Below, piece after piece: positions 35,430-46,767 of a stretch of 64,000 bases of DNA. How positions within the stretch are numbered: position 1 is the first letter of the stretch; every line of letters begins with the position of its first letter. Source of the DNA: Sternotherus odoratus (taxonomy: Eukaryota; Chordata; Testudines; Kinosternidae); the NCBI GenBank assembly GCA_032164245.1, contig JAVMKO010000002.1, positions 63,149,840 to 63,213,839 on the forward strand, written 5' to 3'. The notes beneath the pieces are model-generated. The model saw only the letters and a program-made list of their open reading frames with translations, ran no database searches and was not told where the DNA came from. The position numbers and the translations under genes were made by a program.

Positions 35430-35650
35430 GGGTTGCCAGGCATCTAGTTTTCCATCGGAAAAGGGCCCTTGGCAGCTCCAGTTGGCCCTGCAGACCGGGC
35501 TGTTCAAAGTCTGGTTGGCGGTGCAGCGGGGTCCCAGGGCTAAGGTGGGCTCCCTGCCTGCCCCAACATCGTGCCCCAGCCCGGAGCCCCCTCCTGCGCC
35601 CCAGGGGCCAAGGGGAGGTGCGGGGCAGGGGGGTTCGGTTTTGGCAACCC
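35430..35650. mobile_element. GC-rich MITE next to the second CpG island
   Basis: GGGTTGCCAGGCATC at the left and TTTTGGCAACCC at the right form short inverted ends; the inside ('gaccgggctgttcaaagtctggttggcggtgcagcggg') is a turtle repeat I have seen in many loci. It inflates the apparent size of the CpG island. Confidence 0.5.
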
Positions 35651-35789
35651 CAGCGGGTGCAGGTTGGCGGAGAGGAACGTGGGGCCCCGGTGCCTCATGT
35701 TGGGCCTCCCGCCCTGGGCAGCTACATCCCGCCCCCTGGGCAGGGGGTCTGGGCAGAGGGGAGCCAGGCAAGCTGTAGGGCAGGGCTGG

Positions 35790-36330
35790 GAGCCCGCATG
35801 AGGACAGCGCCCGGAGCCCCTCCCCGGGATCGACTGACGGGCGGAAGAAGGGAGGCGCGGCGCGGCCAATGACCCCGCGGGTCCGCGTTGAGGGACGCTG
35901 GGCGGGGGTCACCTCCTGGCAGGGAGAGGGGGATTTGCAGACTCTCCCTGGCTGCTCGCCCGCCCCCCCGCGCGCGCGGCGGCGGCGGTGGTGGCGGCGG
36001 GGGGGGGGGGGGGAGGAGGCTGCCGTTGCCTGGTGACGGGACTAACGAACAACGGCCGCAACCGGCACGCGGGGAGGGGCAGAACGAATCGTCCGCGGCC
36101 CCGGAGCGGGCGCGGCCCTGGCGCTGGGCGGGCTCAATACGTGAGTCGCGGGGACTGGGCTGGGTGCAACGTGACACGGGGCGGGCGGATCCCTGGAGCT
36201 CGGGCGCAGGTGACTGGCGGCCGCGGGCCTCAAGCGGCTCGGGACTGGGCAGCACCTTGTGACCAGCCCGTTGGCCTCCGCGGGGGGACTTGGCTGGGTT
36301 GGGAGGTGACTCCTGTCCCCCAGCGCTGCA
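35790..36330 (+). promoter_or_regulatory. second CpG island with a first-exon splice donor
   Basis: CpG-rich interval with GC-boxes and a G13 run (36001-36013). A consensus donor (CTCAATAC then GTGAGTCGC) at 36141 marks the 3' end of a probable non-coding first exon on the plus strand. An X-box-like GTTGCCTGGTGAC (36025-36037) lies about 100 bp before the donor; RFX sites of this type are common at genes expressed in ciliated cells or testis, but this one has a mismatch. The coding exons at 52.7-56.6 kb on the same strand make this the best candidate for their promoter. Confidence 0.65.
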
Positions 36331-36511
36331 GCTGCCCCACTGCATCTACCCCCCTAGCTCTGCATGCGACCCCCCTTCCCTTCCCCTAGCCAGGCTCTGC
36401 TGCTCCCTCTAGCGCTGCACCTGCCCCACTGCTGCTTCTGCTAGGTTTGTACTCCCCACCTGTCCCCTCTGCTGGACAGCCTCTGCGCCCATCCCCCAGC
36501 ATGCACCTGCC

Positions 36512-37108
36512 CCACTGCTTGTACCCTGCCCCGCCGCAATGCACCCCCCTTTGGATCAGACCTTGCCCCCCCCCCCCTGCGCTGCCCCACTGCTTGTACC
36601 CTGCCCTGCCGCAATGCTCCCCCCTTTGGATCAGACCTTGCACCCCCCCCCTGCGCTGCCCCACTGCTTGTACCCTGCCCTGCCGCAATGCTCCCCCCTT
36701 TGGATCAGACCTTGCACCCCCCCACTGCGCTGCCCCACTGCTTGTACCCTGCCCTGCCGCAATGCACCCCCCTTTGGATCAGACCTTGCACCCCCCCACT
36801 GCGCTGCCCCACTGCTTGTACCCTGCCCTGCCGCAATGCTCCCCCCTTTGGATCAGACCTTGCACCCCCCCACTGCGCTGCCCCACTGCTTGTACCCTGC
36901 CCTGCCGCAATGCACCCCCCTTTGGATCAGACCTTGCACCCCCCCACTGCGCTGCCCCACTGCTTGTACCCTGCCCTGCCGCAATGCACCCCCCTTTGGA
37001 TCAGACCTTGCACCCCCCCACTGCGCTGCCCCACTGCTTGTACCCTGCCCTGCCGCAATGCACCCCCCTTTGGATCAGACCTTGCACCCCCCCACTGCGC
37101 TGCCCCAC
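36512..37108 (+). repeat. 74-bp minisatellite, 8 copies
   Basis: Copies begin at 36512 (first spacing 75), 36587, 36661, 36735, 36809, 36883, 36957 and 37031, with a final partial unit at 37105; the period is exactly 74. Each unit contains CCACTGCTTGTACCCTGCC, then GCCGCAATGC, then TTTGGATCAGACCTTGC. Because 74 is not a multiple of 3 the same DNA is read in all three frames in turn, and none contains a stop, giving ORFs of 261, 208 and 167 codons that are not genes. Degenerate precursors are visible at 36320-36500. It lies about 400 bp inside the presumed intron 1. Confidence 0.95.
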
Positions 37109-37603
37109 TCAGCAGCCCAACATTCCTCTGCGCTGGCGGCCTCTGCCAGTCCTATCATTCTATGATCCCCATTTCTGGTCAGAAAAAATGAATGTAGAGA
37201 CTATAGTTAGGTTTGAAGTAAAGTGGAGTTAAGTGGGAGAGGAAGAACAGGGCATCACTGGCAGAGCACTGTCATGGGGATGGACTTGGATCTCAATCTC
37301 TCATCACAGACTTGGGTAGGCTGGTCTGAAACAGCCCCCACTCCCGAAAAAGAGTCAGTGTATGAATGTCTCCCCTTGGAGGAATTGGAGCCCCCAGGGC
37401 TCCTGTTGCCTGGGGGTCCTGTAGACTATGTAACATTTTCATTGGTTTGGGTGGGACAGAGCACTTCCCTTCCTTATTTTGGTACCTGGATTCACCTGCC
37501 TTAAGTAGTTGCTGGAGTTTGGGGTCTTTCATACTAGATACAATTTGTAAAAGTATATTGTTGAGAATCTTAAACCCAAACTTTTAACTTCAGTTTGTAT
37601 TTA

Positions 37604-37886
37604 CAGTAGACTCTCGATTATCCAGGATGTGGATTAACCAGGATGTAAAAAAAAAAAAAAGCACAACTCACAGGGCCGGCTCTGGCTTTGCTGCGGCCCC
37701 AAGCACGCACGCACACCCACCCACCCACACACACACACAGTGAACCAACACCCCCTCCCTCTGGTGCAGGATGGCTGGTGAATCAACCCCCACTCCCCAT
37801 ATTTTCTATGGATGGTGATTATCCAGGATTTTATTAACCAGAATTATTTTTTTCCCCTATCATCCTGGATAATCGAGAGTCTACTG
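37604..37886. mobile_element. pogo/Tigger-like MITE (copy 2)
   Basis: Same terminal inverted repeat as 11654-11953, starting CAGTAGACTCTCGATTATCC, with flanking TA (37602-37603 and 37887-37888). It has an A14 run and a CA/CAC-rich expansion inside that differ from copy 1. Confidence 0.9.
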
Positions 37887-38172
37887 TAATATCCAATTTA
37901 GTAGGATTTAAAGTGACTTAAATGTCATAGTAAATTATTTTTATTGACTTTTATAGTTTGCATATCATGTAGGGTTTAGGGGTAGGAATAGAATAGAAAC
38001 AGTTTTTTTCATTGGAAAAAAGCATATGCACCAAGTTAGAGTGCTGCATAATTTTACATAACATTTCTAGATTTCTAGACCTTCTGCCTTAACAAGTATA
38101 AGCAAGAAATAATTAATGTTGAATATCAATAACATTATGCCTCTTTTAAGCTCACCATTCTTTACTTCCTAA

Positions 38173-38418
38173 GGGCCTGTCTACACAAAATGTTTCTTCC
38201 AAAGTGGCTTGTCTACCACTTTAACTATATTGATATAATTAAAGCGTTATTATTATACTGGTAGTTATGCCAGTATACAAAGGTGCTTCTTACAGCTATA
38301 GCTATTGACGCTCAGAAAGGAGATTAAATAATATAGTTATCCTGGTATAATACTCTTCCCCCCCGCCCCCCCAAAAAGACCAGTTATACCAGTACAAAAA
38401 TGGTGTGTACACCAGGCC
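38173..38418. mobile_element. Harbinger-like MITE with TAA duplication
   Basis: 246 bp, ends GGGCCTGTCTACACAAAATG and (reverse complement) GGCCTGGTGTACACACCA. Flanked by TAA at 38170-38172 and 38419-38421, fitting the TWA target of PIF/Harbinger. Its ends resemble those of the autonomous element at 21595. Confidence 0.8.
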
Positions 38419-38424
38419 TAAGTA

Positions 38425-39035
38425 CTGAACTCTTTTTATTATGTGTCTGAACTGTGTTGTCTTTGATTTAGTGTATAGGCTCCTTGTGGCATTGACTTTT
38501 TTTAAATTTTTTTATCTAGTACCAGGTATCCATTAGTGGTCAATATATGTACAGTTATGTAGAACCCAGTATACCTGACCATTTAAAAACAGTCTCCTTT
38601 TCCTGCACTCACAATGGTATTTTTTAAATTAATCAAGTAAAACTTTTGAGATGTTTTATTTCTGAGATGTTTATTTTTCAATAAACTCTCCAAAGTGCTT
38701 TTATTTGAATACAGTTGAAAATAGTTATTTAATTTGAATTATTGAGCTGTGGAGAACACACACAGTAAAATCAACATTTAAGTTTTCTTGTTGCATTTTA
38801 TGCTGACTAGGGGTCTGTGTGAACGTGTGGCTATGTTGTGTTTTGGTCTTTTTTATGTGGGAAAGAGAAGGAAGTGTTAGGTTGTTGCCTTCAGCTGCTC
38901 CAGTTATTATTGAGATACTGGTTATTTCCTCCACTATCTTCCCTTTCTCCCCTCTCCAGTCCCCTTTCAAGCCTCTGAGTGTGACCCTCCCTCCCCTTAT
39001 AAATATATAAAAGTGTTTTTTAATTTAACACCATT
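38425..39035. other. no gene seen
   Basis: AT-rich, presumed intronic. Confidence 0.35.
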
Positions 39036-39039
39036 ATAA

Positions 39040-39263
39040 ATGCTGGAAGTAAAATGGGGTCGGGGTGGAGCCTGACCTCCCATGTAATAACCTCGCAAGC
39101 CCCTGTGGGATCTTGACCCCTAGTTTGCGGCAATGGCACAGTGAACTGAGGCTGTGGAGGAGGGGGAACAGCAGGGGAGGGGCTGGAGCCAGGAACTCAG
39201 GGGCCGCACAGGAGGATCCCCTGGGCTGGATGTGGCGCGTGGGTCATAGTTTGCCCACCTCTG
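39040..39263. mobile_element. 3' fragment of a hAT-type MITE
   Basis: Ends 'catagtttgcccacctctg', the reverse complement of the CAGAGGTGGGCAAAC hAT terminus, preceded by a GC-rich body. The other end is missing. Confidence 0.55.
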
Positions 39264-39311
39264 ATCTAGAGTTATAAAATGTAAAGTATATGTATTTTAT
39301 AAGTTACATTG

Positions 39312-39660
39312 AATAAAATCCTGGCTCCTAGTCACTGGGAGTGTGGCCATTGACTTCAGTGGAGCTAGGATATTTCTAGGGCCCTATAAAATTCAAGGTC
39401 CATTCTGGTCAATTTCACGGCCAGGATTTAAAAATAGGTCGGTTTCATGATTGCAGATGCTTACATCTGAAGTTTCATTGTGTTGTAACTCTGGGGGTCC
39501 TGACGCAAAATGGGATTGCAAAGTTGTTGTAGGGGCGGGTCCCAAGATTGCCACCCTCTCTTCTGTGCTGCCTAGGCAGCAGCCTCCGAGCTTCCTGTAG
39601 TTAGAAGAGGTTCCGGGAGATGAAGGTGGGTAGGGATGCACATGCAGGGATTTTCCTACA
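39312..39660. repeat. two adjacent MITE fragments
   Basis: 39312-39375 has the 'atcctggctcc..cattgacttcagtgg' palindromic pattern. 39378-39660 begins AGGGCCCTATAAAATTCA and continues 'ggtcaatttcacgg', the left half of a common turtle hAT-like MITE; a related segment lies at 43080-43195. Confidence 0.5.
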
Positions 39661-40129
39661 TCCCCACCCCCAGTTTTGTGAACTAGTTACATGAAGTGTT
39701 GCCAATTTAGTGGTTGTTTGGAAATTTGAATTGAAACTGAAACATTAATACACACCTTAAAAACGTATATTGTACAGTGTATGATTAAATGTGTATCTGA
39801 AAAAGTATACTAGGTCTGAACAGTATGAACATAGACTAGTTTTCTTATACAGCTGTTTTTTATGACAGTGTCGGTGCATTTGTTTCGGTGATGTTGGCCA
39901 ACCTAATAATTCAAATGATGATTTGTAAGCAAAGTCTAAATGAGCACTCACTGACAGCTAGTGATGAGCTAGGGGTTTATGGGATGGATCTAAGCAGTGA
40001 GGCTGGTGGATTACTTTTGTTACTACGTTCAGAGAAGACTATTCTCTCTCGTAAGTCTACTGTTGAAACCACTTGGTCATTAAACAATGGCATCCAGGCA
40101 TCTGTACCACAGTAGTTGACCTTTGTCCA

Positions 40130-40800
40130 GCAATAGAAGTTAAATTTGGATCAGAGAGCTATCCATTGAAAAAGTACTGGAAGAAGCAAAGACATCAGTC
40201 CAGAAGTTAACTAATGAAGGCATTTATATTGAATCGTTAAGTGAAGAGGACAAGTGTTTAAGACAATTGAAAAAGTACATAGTCTTCACTCTTAAAAATC
40301 TACAACAGTGACTTCTCAATCTTTACGTAGCTTTTACAGATCCCTGTCCTGTAAAACACTGACAGTTGAGTGGAGTGAGGAACAACTAGCAATGGGGCTG
40401 CCATGTGCTCAGGACAGAATAGAGAATTTGGACACAGAGTAGAATATCATACAGTGAATGAATGAAGATTTAATTTTGGCTTCTTTTTTATCACCACTAG
40501 TGGCTCGATCCGATCTTTGTGCTATGTTTCCTGGGATGAATTAAGTAGGAATTCATCTCTTGTTACTCCTGGTCATAAGAGCTACAGCTGAGTGGTCTAT
40601 TTCATCATTTAATAGAATTTTGTGTTCTGAAAGAATTGGCCTTCTGCCTGATGTTGTGAATGAACTAATGAGCATATCAATTGAAAGAATGGAAGTACTG
40701 GACACACGAGAAGCTACAAAAAATAAATGCATTACATTCAAGAAGTTCATTAACAGAGCTGTGAAAAATTATAAGAAGAAACCAAAAAGGATGTAGATGT
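40130..40800 (+). pseudogene. hAT transposase-derived relic (C-terminal dimerisation region)
   Basis: The final frame (40560-40796) reads LLLVIRATAEWSISSFNRIL, then LLPDVVNELMSISIERMEV. This is the hAT-family dimerisation motif (LLVI..TAE.S.S..NRI...L......L.SI.IE), close to ZNF862/KIAA1586-type hAT-derived proteins. Upstream frames contain EKVLEEAKTSVQKLTNEGIYIESLSEEDK in pieces. Stops and frame changes separate them, and no zinc finger or full catalytic core is visible. A decayed hAT transposon or a retrocopy of a domesticated hAT gene are both possible. It lies in presumed intron 1. Confidence 0.6.
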
Positions 40801-41190
40801 ACTGCTTCACAGAAGGCTTGAATAGCCAATTTTAATTTGTGTGATGATTTTGAAACTTGCGTTAAATTTAACAAAATGATCATGAAACATCTTTGTTTTT
40901 CGATGGTACTATGCAACCTACCTTCATCCTCACAGCCTCACCTCTCATCAGCCCTGATCCCTGCCCCCCATAAATTTGAACACCTCCCACTCCAATTTCA
41001 ATTCCTGGGGAAAACACTGCCCCCATGCTGCTAGGAGCGCCCCAGCTGGGGACTCCTAGCTGCTAGTCCAGGCCACTGAGAGATTAAGGCAGGGGCTCCA
41101 AGCCCCTGGTCAGTCTGGGGGGTCCCTGGAAACCCCATTGTGGAAGTCCCAACTGGGTCCCCTGAGCCTCAGCAGGAGCTCTCAGGGAAG

Positions 41191-42143
41191 AATCATAGAA
41201 TATTAGGGTTGGAAGGGATCTCTGGAGATCATCTAGTCCAACCCCCTGCTCAAAGCAGGACCAATCCCCAACTAAATCATCCCAGCCAGGGCTTTGTCAA
41301 GCCTGACTTTAAAAACCTCTAAGGAAGGTGATTCTACCACCTCCCTAGGTAACCCATTCCAGTGCTTCATCACCCTCCTAGTGAAAAAGTTTTTCCTAGT
41401 ATCCAATCTAAACCTTCCCAACTGTAACGTGAGACCATTACTCCTTGTTTGGTCATCTGCTACCACTGAGAACAGTCTGGATCCATCCTCTTTAGAACCC
41501 CCTTTCAGGTAGTTGAAAGCAGCTATTAAATCTCCCCTCAGTCTTCTCTTCTGTAGACTAAACAATCGCAGTTCTCTCAGCCTCTCCTCATAAGGCATGC
41601 GCTCCAGGCCACTAATAATTTTTGTTGCCCTTCTCTGGATTCTTTCCAATTTTTCCACATCCTTCTTGTAGTGTGGGCCCCAAAATTGGACACAGTACTC
41701 CAGATGAGGCCTCACCAATGTCGAATAGAGGGGAACAATCACGTCCCTCAATCTGCTGGCAACGGCCCTACTTCTACAGCCCAAAATGCCGTTCGCCTTC
41801 TTGGCAACAAGGGCACACTGTTGACTCATATCCAGCTTCTCATCCATTGTAACCCCGAGGTCCTTTTCTGCAGAACTGCTGCCTAGCCATTCGGTCCCTC
41901 GTCTGTAGCAGTGCATGGGATTCTTCCGTCCTAAGTGCAGGACTCTGCACTTCTCCTTGTTGAACCTCATCAAATTTCTTTTGGCCCAGTCCTCTAATTT
42001 GTCTAGGTCCCTCTGTATCCTATCCCTACCCTCCAATGTATCTACCACTCCTCCCAGTTTAGTGTCATCTGCAAACTTGCTGAGGGTGCAGTCCACACCA
42101 TCCTCCAGATCATTGATAAAGATATTGAAGAAAACCGGCCCTG
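41191..42143 (-). mobile_element. 5'-truncated CR1 LINE (3' end of ORF2)
   Basis: Minus-strand open frame of about 300 residues from [12 protein letters not shown] and [11 protein letters not shown] (the reverse-transcriptase catalytic ADD motif) through the thumb region ([30 protein letters not shown]) to the C-terminus ([20 protein letters not shown]). It then runs into the typical 3' end with 'ccaaccctaatattctatgatt' on the minus strand at 41191. Everything upstream of the FFNIF motif is missing, the usual CR1 5' truncation. No frameshift is evident in this stretch, so the copy is fairly young. Confidence 0.95.
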
Positions 42144-42745
42144 CGCCTGGGCACCCTGAGCCTTGGCTGCAACTGTGGGGTGAAGCCTCGAGCCTGGGCA
42201 GCATCCAGCCTGGACTGCCCTGATGTAGTGTGAGAAACTGCTACCTGTAGGAATTTGCTATTGGTAGCAGTTACTCAAATGTAAGAGATTGTAAGAAACT
42301 GCTATTGTAAAAAACTGCCATCTGATGTAGTAAATTCCTACAGATATAGCAGTTTCAGTTTCTTGTACTACTCTAGCTGGAGAAGAAGCACCTGGCCAGA
42401 ATCGCTGGGGGAGAAAGTCCAGAGCCAAGGTAAAGGGGAGGTGGGGTGCAGAAGTTCTGAGCCCAGGCTGAGCTGTTGTGGGTGCCTTGAGCTCCAGCTG
42501 GAGCAACGGGGACAAGAACCCCAGAGCCTGGGCTGTCCTGTCTGCAGCCGCTGGGAGCAGAAGCCCCCACCATGGCAGGAACTGCTGGGGGAGGAAGCCA
42601 TGAGCTCCGTGCCCAGAACTGCAAAGCCTGGAGCCCAGAAGTAAGTGTGTACCACCAAGTTTTGGAAGTGGGTCTGATCTCCCCATCAGGAGCAGCCACT
42701 CAGAGGAAGGACAACTCCTGTCCCTCCCCCAGCATGACTGGACTA

Positions 42746-42882
42746 CCCTGTTTCCCCGAAAGTAAGACATCCCCCGAAAATAAGACGTACTTCCAGTTTT
42801 GCCTCTTGCTGTAATATAATGTAATGTAATTTTGGGAGCAAAAATTAACATAAGACACTGTCTTATTTTCGGGGAAACACGG
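42746..42882. mobile_element. 137-bp mariner/pogo-type MITE (copy 1)
   Basis: Ends CCCTGTTTCCCCGAAAGTAA and (reverse complement of the right end) CCGTGTTTCCCCGAAAATAA, with TA on both flanks. A near-identical copy, also 137 bp, is at 45190-45326. Confidence 0.88.
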
Positions 42883-43079
42883 TAGCAGCTTGGAACCCCA
42901 GGCTCCCAGCAGCAGGGAAGATAAGATTTCATGGGGAATGGCTGATTTGTGGGCAGCAGAGGATGCCTGGCACTGCAGACGCAGGGGTACCCTACAGTCC
43001 CCAGCTGCTATGGGCAGCTCCTAGTCTCTGCAGCTGCCCCATCTGAAGTACTGTGGGGATCTGCAGATCCTCATTTTGT

Positions 43080-43195
43080 AAGGCATATTTTTAGTAAAAG
43101 TTAGGGACAGGTCATGGCTTTGTGAATTTTTCTGCTTTGCCCTTAACCTGTCCATGACTTTTACTAAAAATATTCCTGACAAAATCTTAGCCTTA
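43080..43195. repeat. inverted repeat fragment of a turtle hAT-like MITE
   Basis: 'tttttagtaaaagttagggacaggtca' at 43088-43114 and 'gacctgtcc..gacttttactaaaaat' near 43145-43171 form a hairpin with about 27-bp arms. Confidence 0.5.
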
Positions 43196-43199
43196 GTTA

Positions 43200-44530
43200 T
43201 GGTTAGGATGACTGGATGTTCTGTTTTTATAGGGACAATCCTGTTTTGTGGGACTTTTTCTTATATAGGCAACTATTACCCTTCACCCCATCCCATTTTT
43301 TCACTATTTCTATCTGGTCACCCTACTTATGGTTAATGTGACAAAACAATGTCAGTAGAATTGGGTAATGCACCAGAACCTTAATTCTCTACAGGGATGC
43401 CAACCTACTATTACCCTAATCCCAAAGCCATTAGGAAACCATTATAGTTGCTTAGATGGTGAGAAGTTGAGTGCTATGTATTTTCACGTACTCAACATTG
43501 ATAGAACCACCAAAGGCATATAACACAATTCATTGAGTTGGACCAACTTATTTGGTCCCTTATTTCAGGACCAAAATTGCTTTCATGTTTAGACATAGAA
43601 ATGAATTGCTTTTTGTTTTGTTTTGCTATCATCCCCATTGTTGTTATAACATACCTTAATTGATGGGAGTTCATGTCAAAAGGCCACTAGGATCTCTGCA
43701 GCAACAAAAATGACATAACAATGTTTAGCAATTAAAGCAGTATCGTTGAATGAAGTTCAGTGTTGGACCACAACTATAAAAATCTCAGTATTCTACCATT
43801 CATTTAATATTGGGTTTTTGGAGAAGATGTATGGAATGTTCCAGGAAATGATGTTTGGGGTGAAGAAGAGCTTTGGTGTAGCTGATTCACTTGCTGGTTG
43901 TGTTGAGTTAATTTGTTCCTGCTGGTTGCTTGTTTTTTATGCTGCGGGGCAAATTATGCTGTGCTAAGATTAGGTGTCAGGAAGCCTAGAGCTCTTGTCT
44001 TTTTCACAGTTACTTAAATCTAAATAAACAAATTATGCTTCATCCAAAATAAACCTCATCTAAATTAAATTAAAAGAAACACAATAGCCTTTGCTCTCAT
44101 AATTTATTATGTTGAAATTGTAATATTATCAGACTTTGGATTGCTTACAATAAACAAATAGAAAAATAATTGAATGGGCATGTTACAAGAATTATACAGT
44201 AATATAAAAGAATATATCAATGAATGATAACAGAAGTATCATCTGCCAGATATATAAATATTGCAATGCAGTTTTTCTTTGTTTCACCATTATTTCTTTT
44301 TTAAAAATTGAGTTCAAAAGTGCTCTTCAGTTTTATGCTCAGAGTAAGAGATGTGATTTGTACAAACATATGGAGCAATTATACTGAAACTAAGTTTCCT
44401 TAATTCTGTCGTTACCATAGTAACCAGTATTCACTGTATTTCGTTAAGACATATAAAACAGAATGGGAAGAGTCCGTTTAAGCGTTGCCATTCTACTCAG
44501 TAGAAATGTTGCATTACATGATATGTAGTG
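43200..44530. other. no gene seen; presumed intron
   Basis: Short random frames only, AT-rich. Confidence 0.35.
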
Positions 44531-44559
44531 TTATTGTAGCTATGTTGATTACAGGATGT

Positions 44560-44640
44560 TAGAAATACAAGCTTGTCTCTTTCACCAACAGAAGTTAGTC
44601 AAATGAAAGATATTACCTAACCTGCCTAGTTTCTCTAATA
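44560..44640 (+). repeat. Penelope-like 3' end fragment
   Basis: 'caagcttgtctctttcaccaacagaagttagtc' followed by 'gatattacctaacctgcctagtttctctaatatt' matches the fragment at 16485. Confidence 0.5.
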
Positions 44641-45189
44641 TTACATGATGCTTTTTTAAAAATCATATGTGATGAGGCAGATCAAATAATCAATGTGTCC
44701 TAAGAGAATGAACATCAGCAGTACTCATCCTTTTAAATACTTTTGGTTGATTCAAGAGTACTAGGATATTTGACTACCCAACACCAGTAATAGAATTGAG
44801 ATAGCTCCAGCGCTCTTCCACCAGCCATGACTTCCTGACCTCAAAGTAATAGGGAAGAGAATAATAAGCCTGATGCTATTGTTCTGGCCTCAAGACTTAG
44901 GGGAAGGAAATGAAGACAAGTCTACAGTAACATCTTTACTCCCATTCTTATTTATAAATCTTCTGTACTTAAATGTCCCTATTACCTCAGTATCTGAGCA
45001 CCTCGCAGTCTTTAATGTCAGGTTTCAGAGTATCAGCTATGTTAGTCTGTATCCACAAAAAGAACAGGAATACTTGTGCCATCTTAGAGACTAACAAATT
45101 TATCTAAGCATAAGCTTTTGTAGGCTACAGCCCACTTGATCAGATGCATAGAATGATATATATATTGTGGCATATATATATTATATATA

Positions 45190-45326
45190 CCCTTTTTCCC
45201 CAAAAGTAAGACATCCCCCGAAAATAAGACGTACTTCCAGTTTTGCCTCTCGCTGTAATATAATGTAATGTAATTTTGGGAGCAAAAATTAATATAAAAC
45301 ACTGTCTTATTTTCGGGGAAACACGG
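45190..45326. mobile_element. 137-bp mariner/pogo-type MITE (copy 2)
   Basis: Same length and sequence as 42746-42882, flanked by TA (45188-45189 and 45327-45328). Inserted in the Penelope-like element. Confidence 0.88.
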
Positions 45327-45329
45327 TAT

Positions 45330-45717
45330 TGTGTCAGAGTGGCCTCTCGGACCCCCCTTACTCAGGTGCTATTGGCTCTGGTGAGGCAAGAGCCGTGCCA
45401 GCAACCCACCTAGAAAGCCCCACAGGCAGGCTTTCCCTTCCTCTAAGGCTTCTTTCTGGCTAGGAAAACTATCTCCCTTCTGGGAGAGACTCCCTGTCCT
45501 GCTGCCCCTAGCCTGCAGGCAGCCTCACTCCCTCTATCTCTCTCCCTCACCCTAGCTGGGGAGGAGGGTTTAAACAGGTCTCTGACAGCTTTTTAATTGG
45601 GTTCAGCTGATCCTGCTTGGGTCAGTGGCAGCCTTACTCAGCTGAACCCAATTGACCTGCAGTTACCTCTCTCACCACAAACCCTCTCTGGCAGTAGCCT
45701 GCCCTGGGTTTACCACA
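45330..45717 (-). mobile_element. candidate solo LTR
   Basis: On the minus strand it starts TGTGGTAAACCCAGGG and ends CTCTGACACA (TG...CA). It contains the inverted block 'attgggttcagctga' twice in opposite orientation. The flanks GTAT and ATAT are only a weak target duplication. It sits immediately beside the MITE, inside the Penelope-like element. Confidence 0.55.
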
Positions 45718-46767
45718 ATATGCATAAAGAGAACATAAAAAGGTGGAAGTTGCCATACCAATTCTAAGAGGCTATTTAATTAGGATGAGCTATTATCAGA
45801 CGGAGAAAAAAAAATATTTGTGGTGATAATCAAGATGACCCTTATCAGACAGTTGACAAGAAGGTGTGAGGATACTTAACATGGGGAAATAGATTCAATT
45901 TGTGTAATGACCCAGCCACTCCCAGTCTCTGTTCAAACCTAAGTTAATGGTATCCAATTTGCAAATTTATTCCAGTTCAGCAGCTTCTTGTTGGAGTCTG
46001 TTTTTGAAGTTTTTCTGTTGTAAAATTGTCACCTTCAAGTCTGTTAGTGAGTGACCAGAGAAGCTGAAGTCTTCTCCTACTGGTTTTTGAATGTTATGAT
46101 TCCTGATGTCAGATTTGTGTCCATTTATTCTTTTGCATAGAGACTGTCCAGTTTGGCCAATGTATATGGCAGCAGGGCATTTCTGACACATGATGGCATA
46201 TATCACATTGGTAGATGTTCAGGTGAATGAGCCCCTAATGGCGTGGCTGATGTGATTAGGTCCTATGATGGTGTCACTTGAATAGATATATGGACAGAGT
46301 TGGCATCCGGCTTTGTTGCAGGGATAGGTTCCTGGGTTAGTGTTTTTGTTGTGTGATGTGTTGTTGCTGATGAGTATTTGCTTCAGGTTGGGGGGCTGTC
46401 TGTAAGCGAGCACTGGTTTGTCTCCCAAGATCTGTGAGAGTAAGGGATTGTGTTTCAGGATAGGTTGTAGATCTTTGATGCACTGGAGAGGTTTTAGTTG
46501 GGGGCTGAAGGTGATGGCAAGTGGGGTTCTGTTATTATCTTTGTTGGACTTGTCCTGTAGTAGGTGATTCTGGGTACTCTTCTGGCTCAGTCAATCAATT
46601 TTTTCACTTCAGTGGAATTCTTGATAGAGATCTTTTAGGTGTTTGTCTCTGTCTGAGGGATTGGAGCAAATATGATTGTATATTAGACAATTGGCTATAG
46701 ACCGGAGGCATGAAGGTAAGTATAGCTATACACATGCCTCCAGCTTTCATCCAGGACACACCAGTCC

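Larger units (their letters stand above)
45026..46767 (-). mobile_element. Penelope-like element (copy 1) with two nested insertions
   Basis: On the minus strand the frame 46206-45967 reads IYAIMCQKCPAAIYIGQTGQ and continues LCKRINGHKSDIR, the GIY-YIG endonuclease domain of Penelope-like elements. The upstream frame (46428-46219) contains MGDKPVLAYRQPPNLKQILI and a CNKAGCQLCPY Cys motif. The two frames are separated by a stop. The 3' end (45026-45150) has 'ctaagatggcacaagtattcc' and 'tgatcaagtgggctgtagcc'. Within it lie a 137-bp MITE (45190-45326) and a 388-bp LTR (45330-45717). The reverse-transcriptase part is mostly missing. Confidence 0.8.

Noticed and set aside
36512..37108. CRISPR-like array
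   Set aside because: The units are contiguous, with no unique spacers, and the genome is vertebrate.
36447..37232. 261-, 208- and 167-codon ORFs
   Set aside because: All come from the 74-bp array, which lacks stops in every forward frame.
42258..42932. 224-codon minus-strand ORF next to the CR1
   Set aside because: Includes the 137-bp MITE and unrelated flanking DNA; not a conserved protein.
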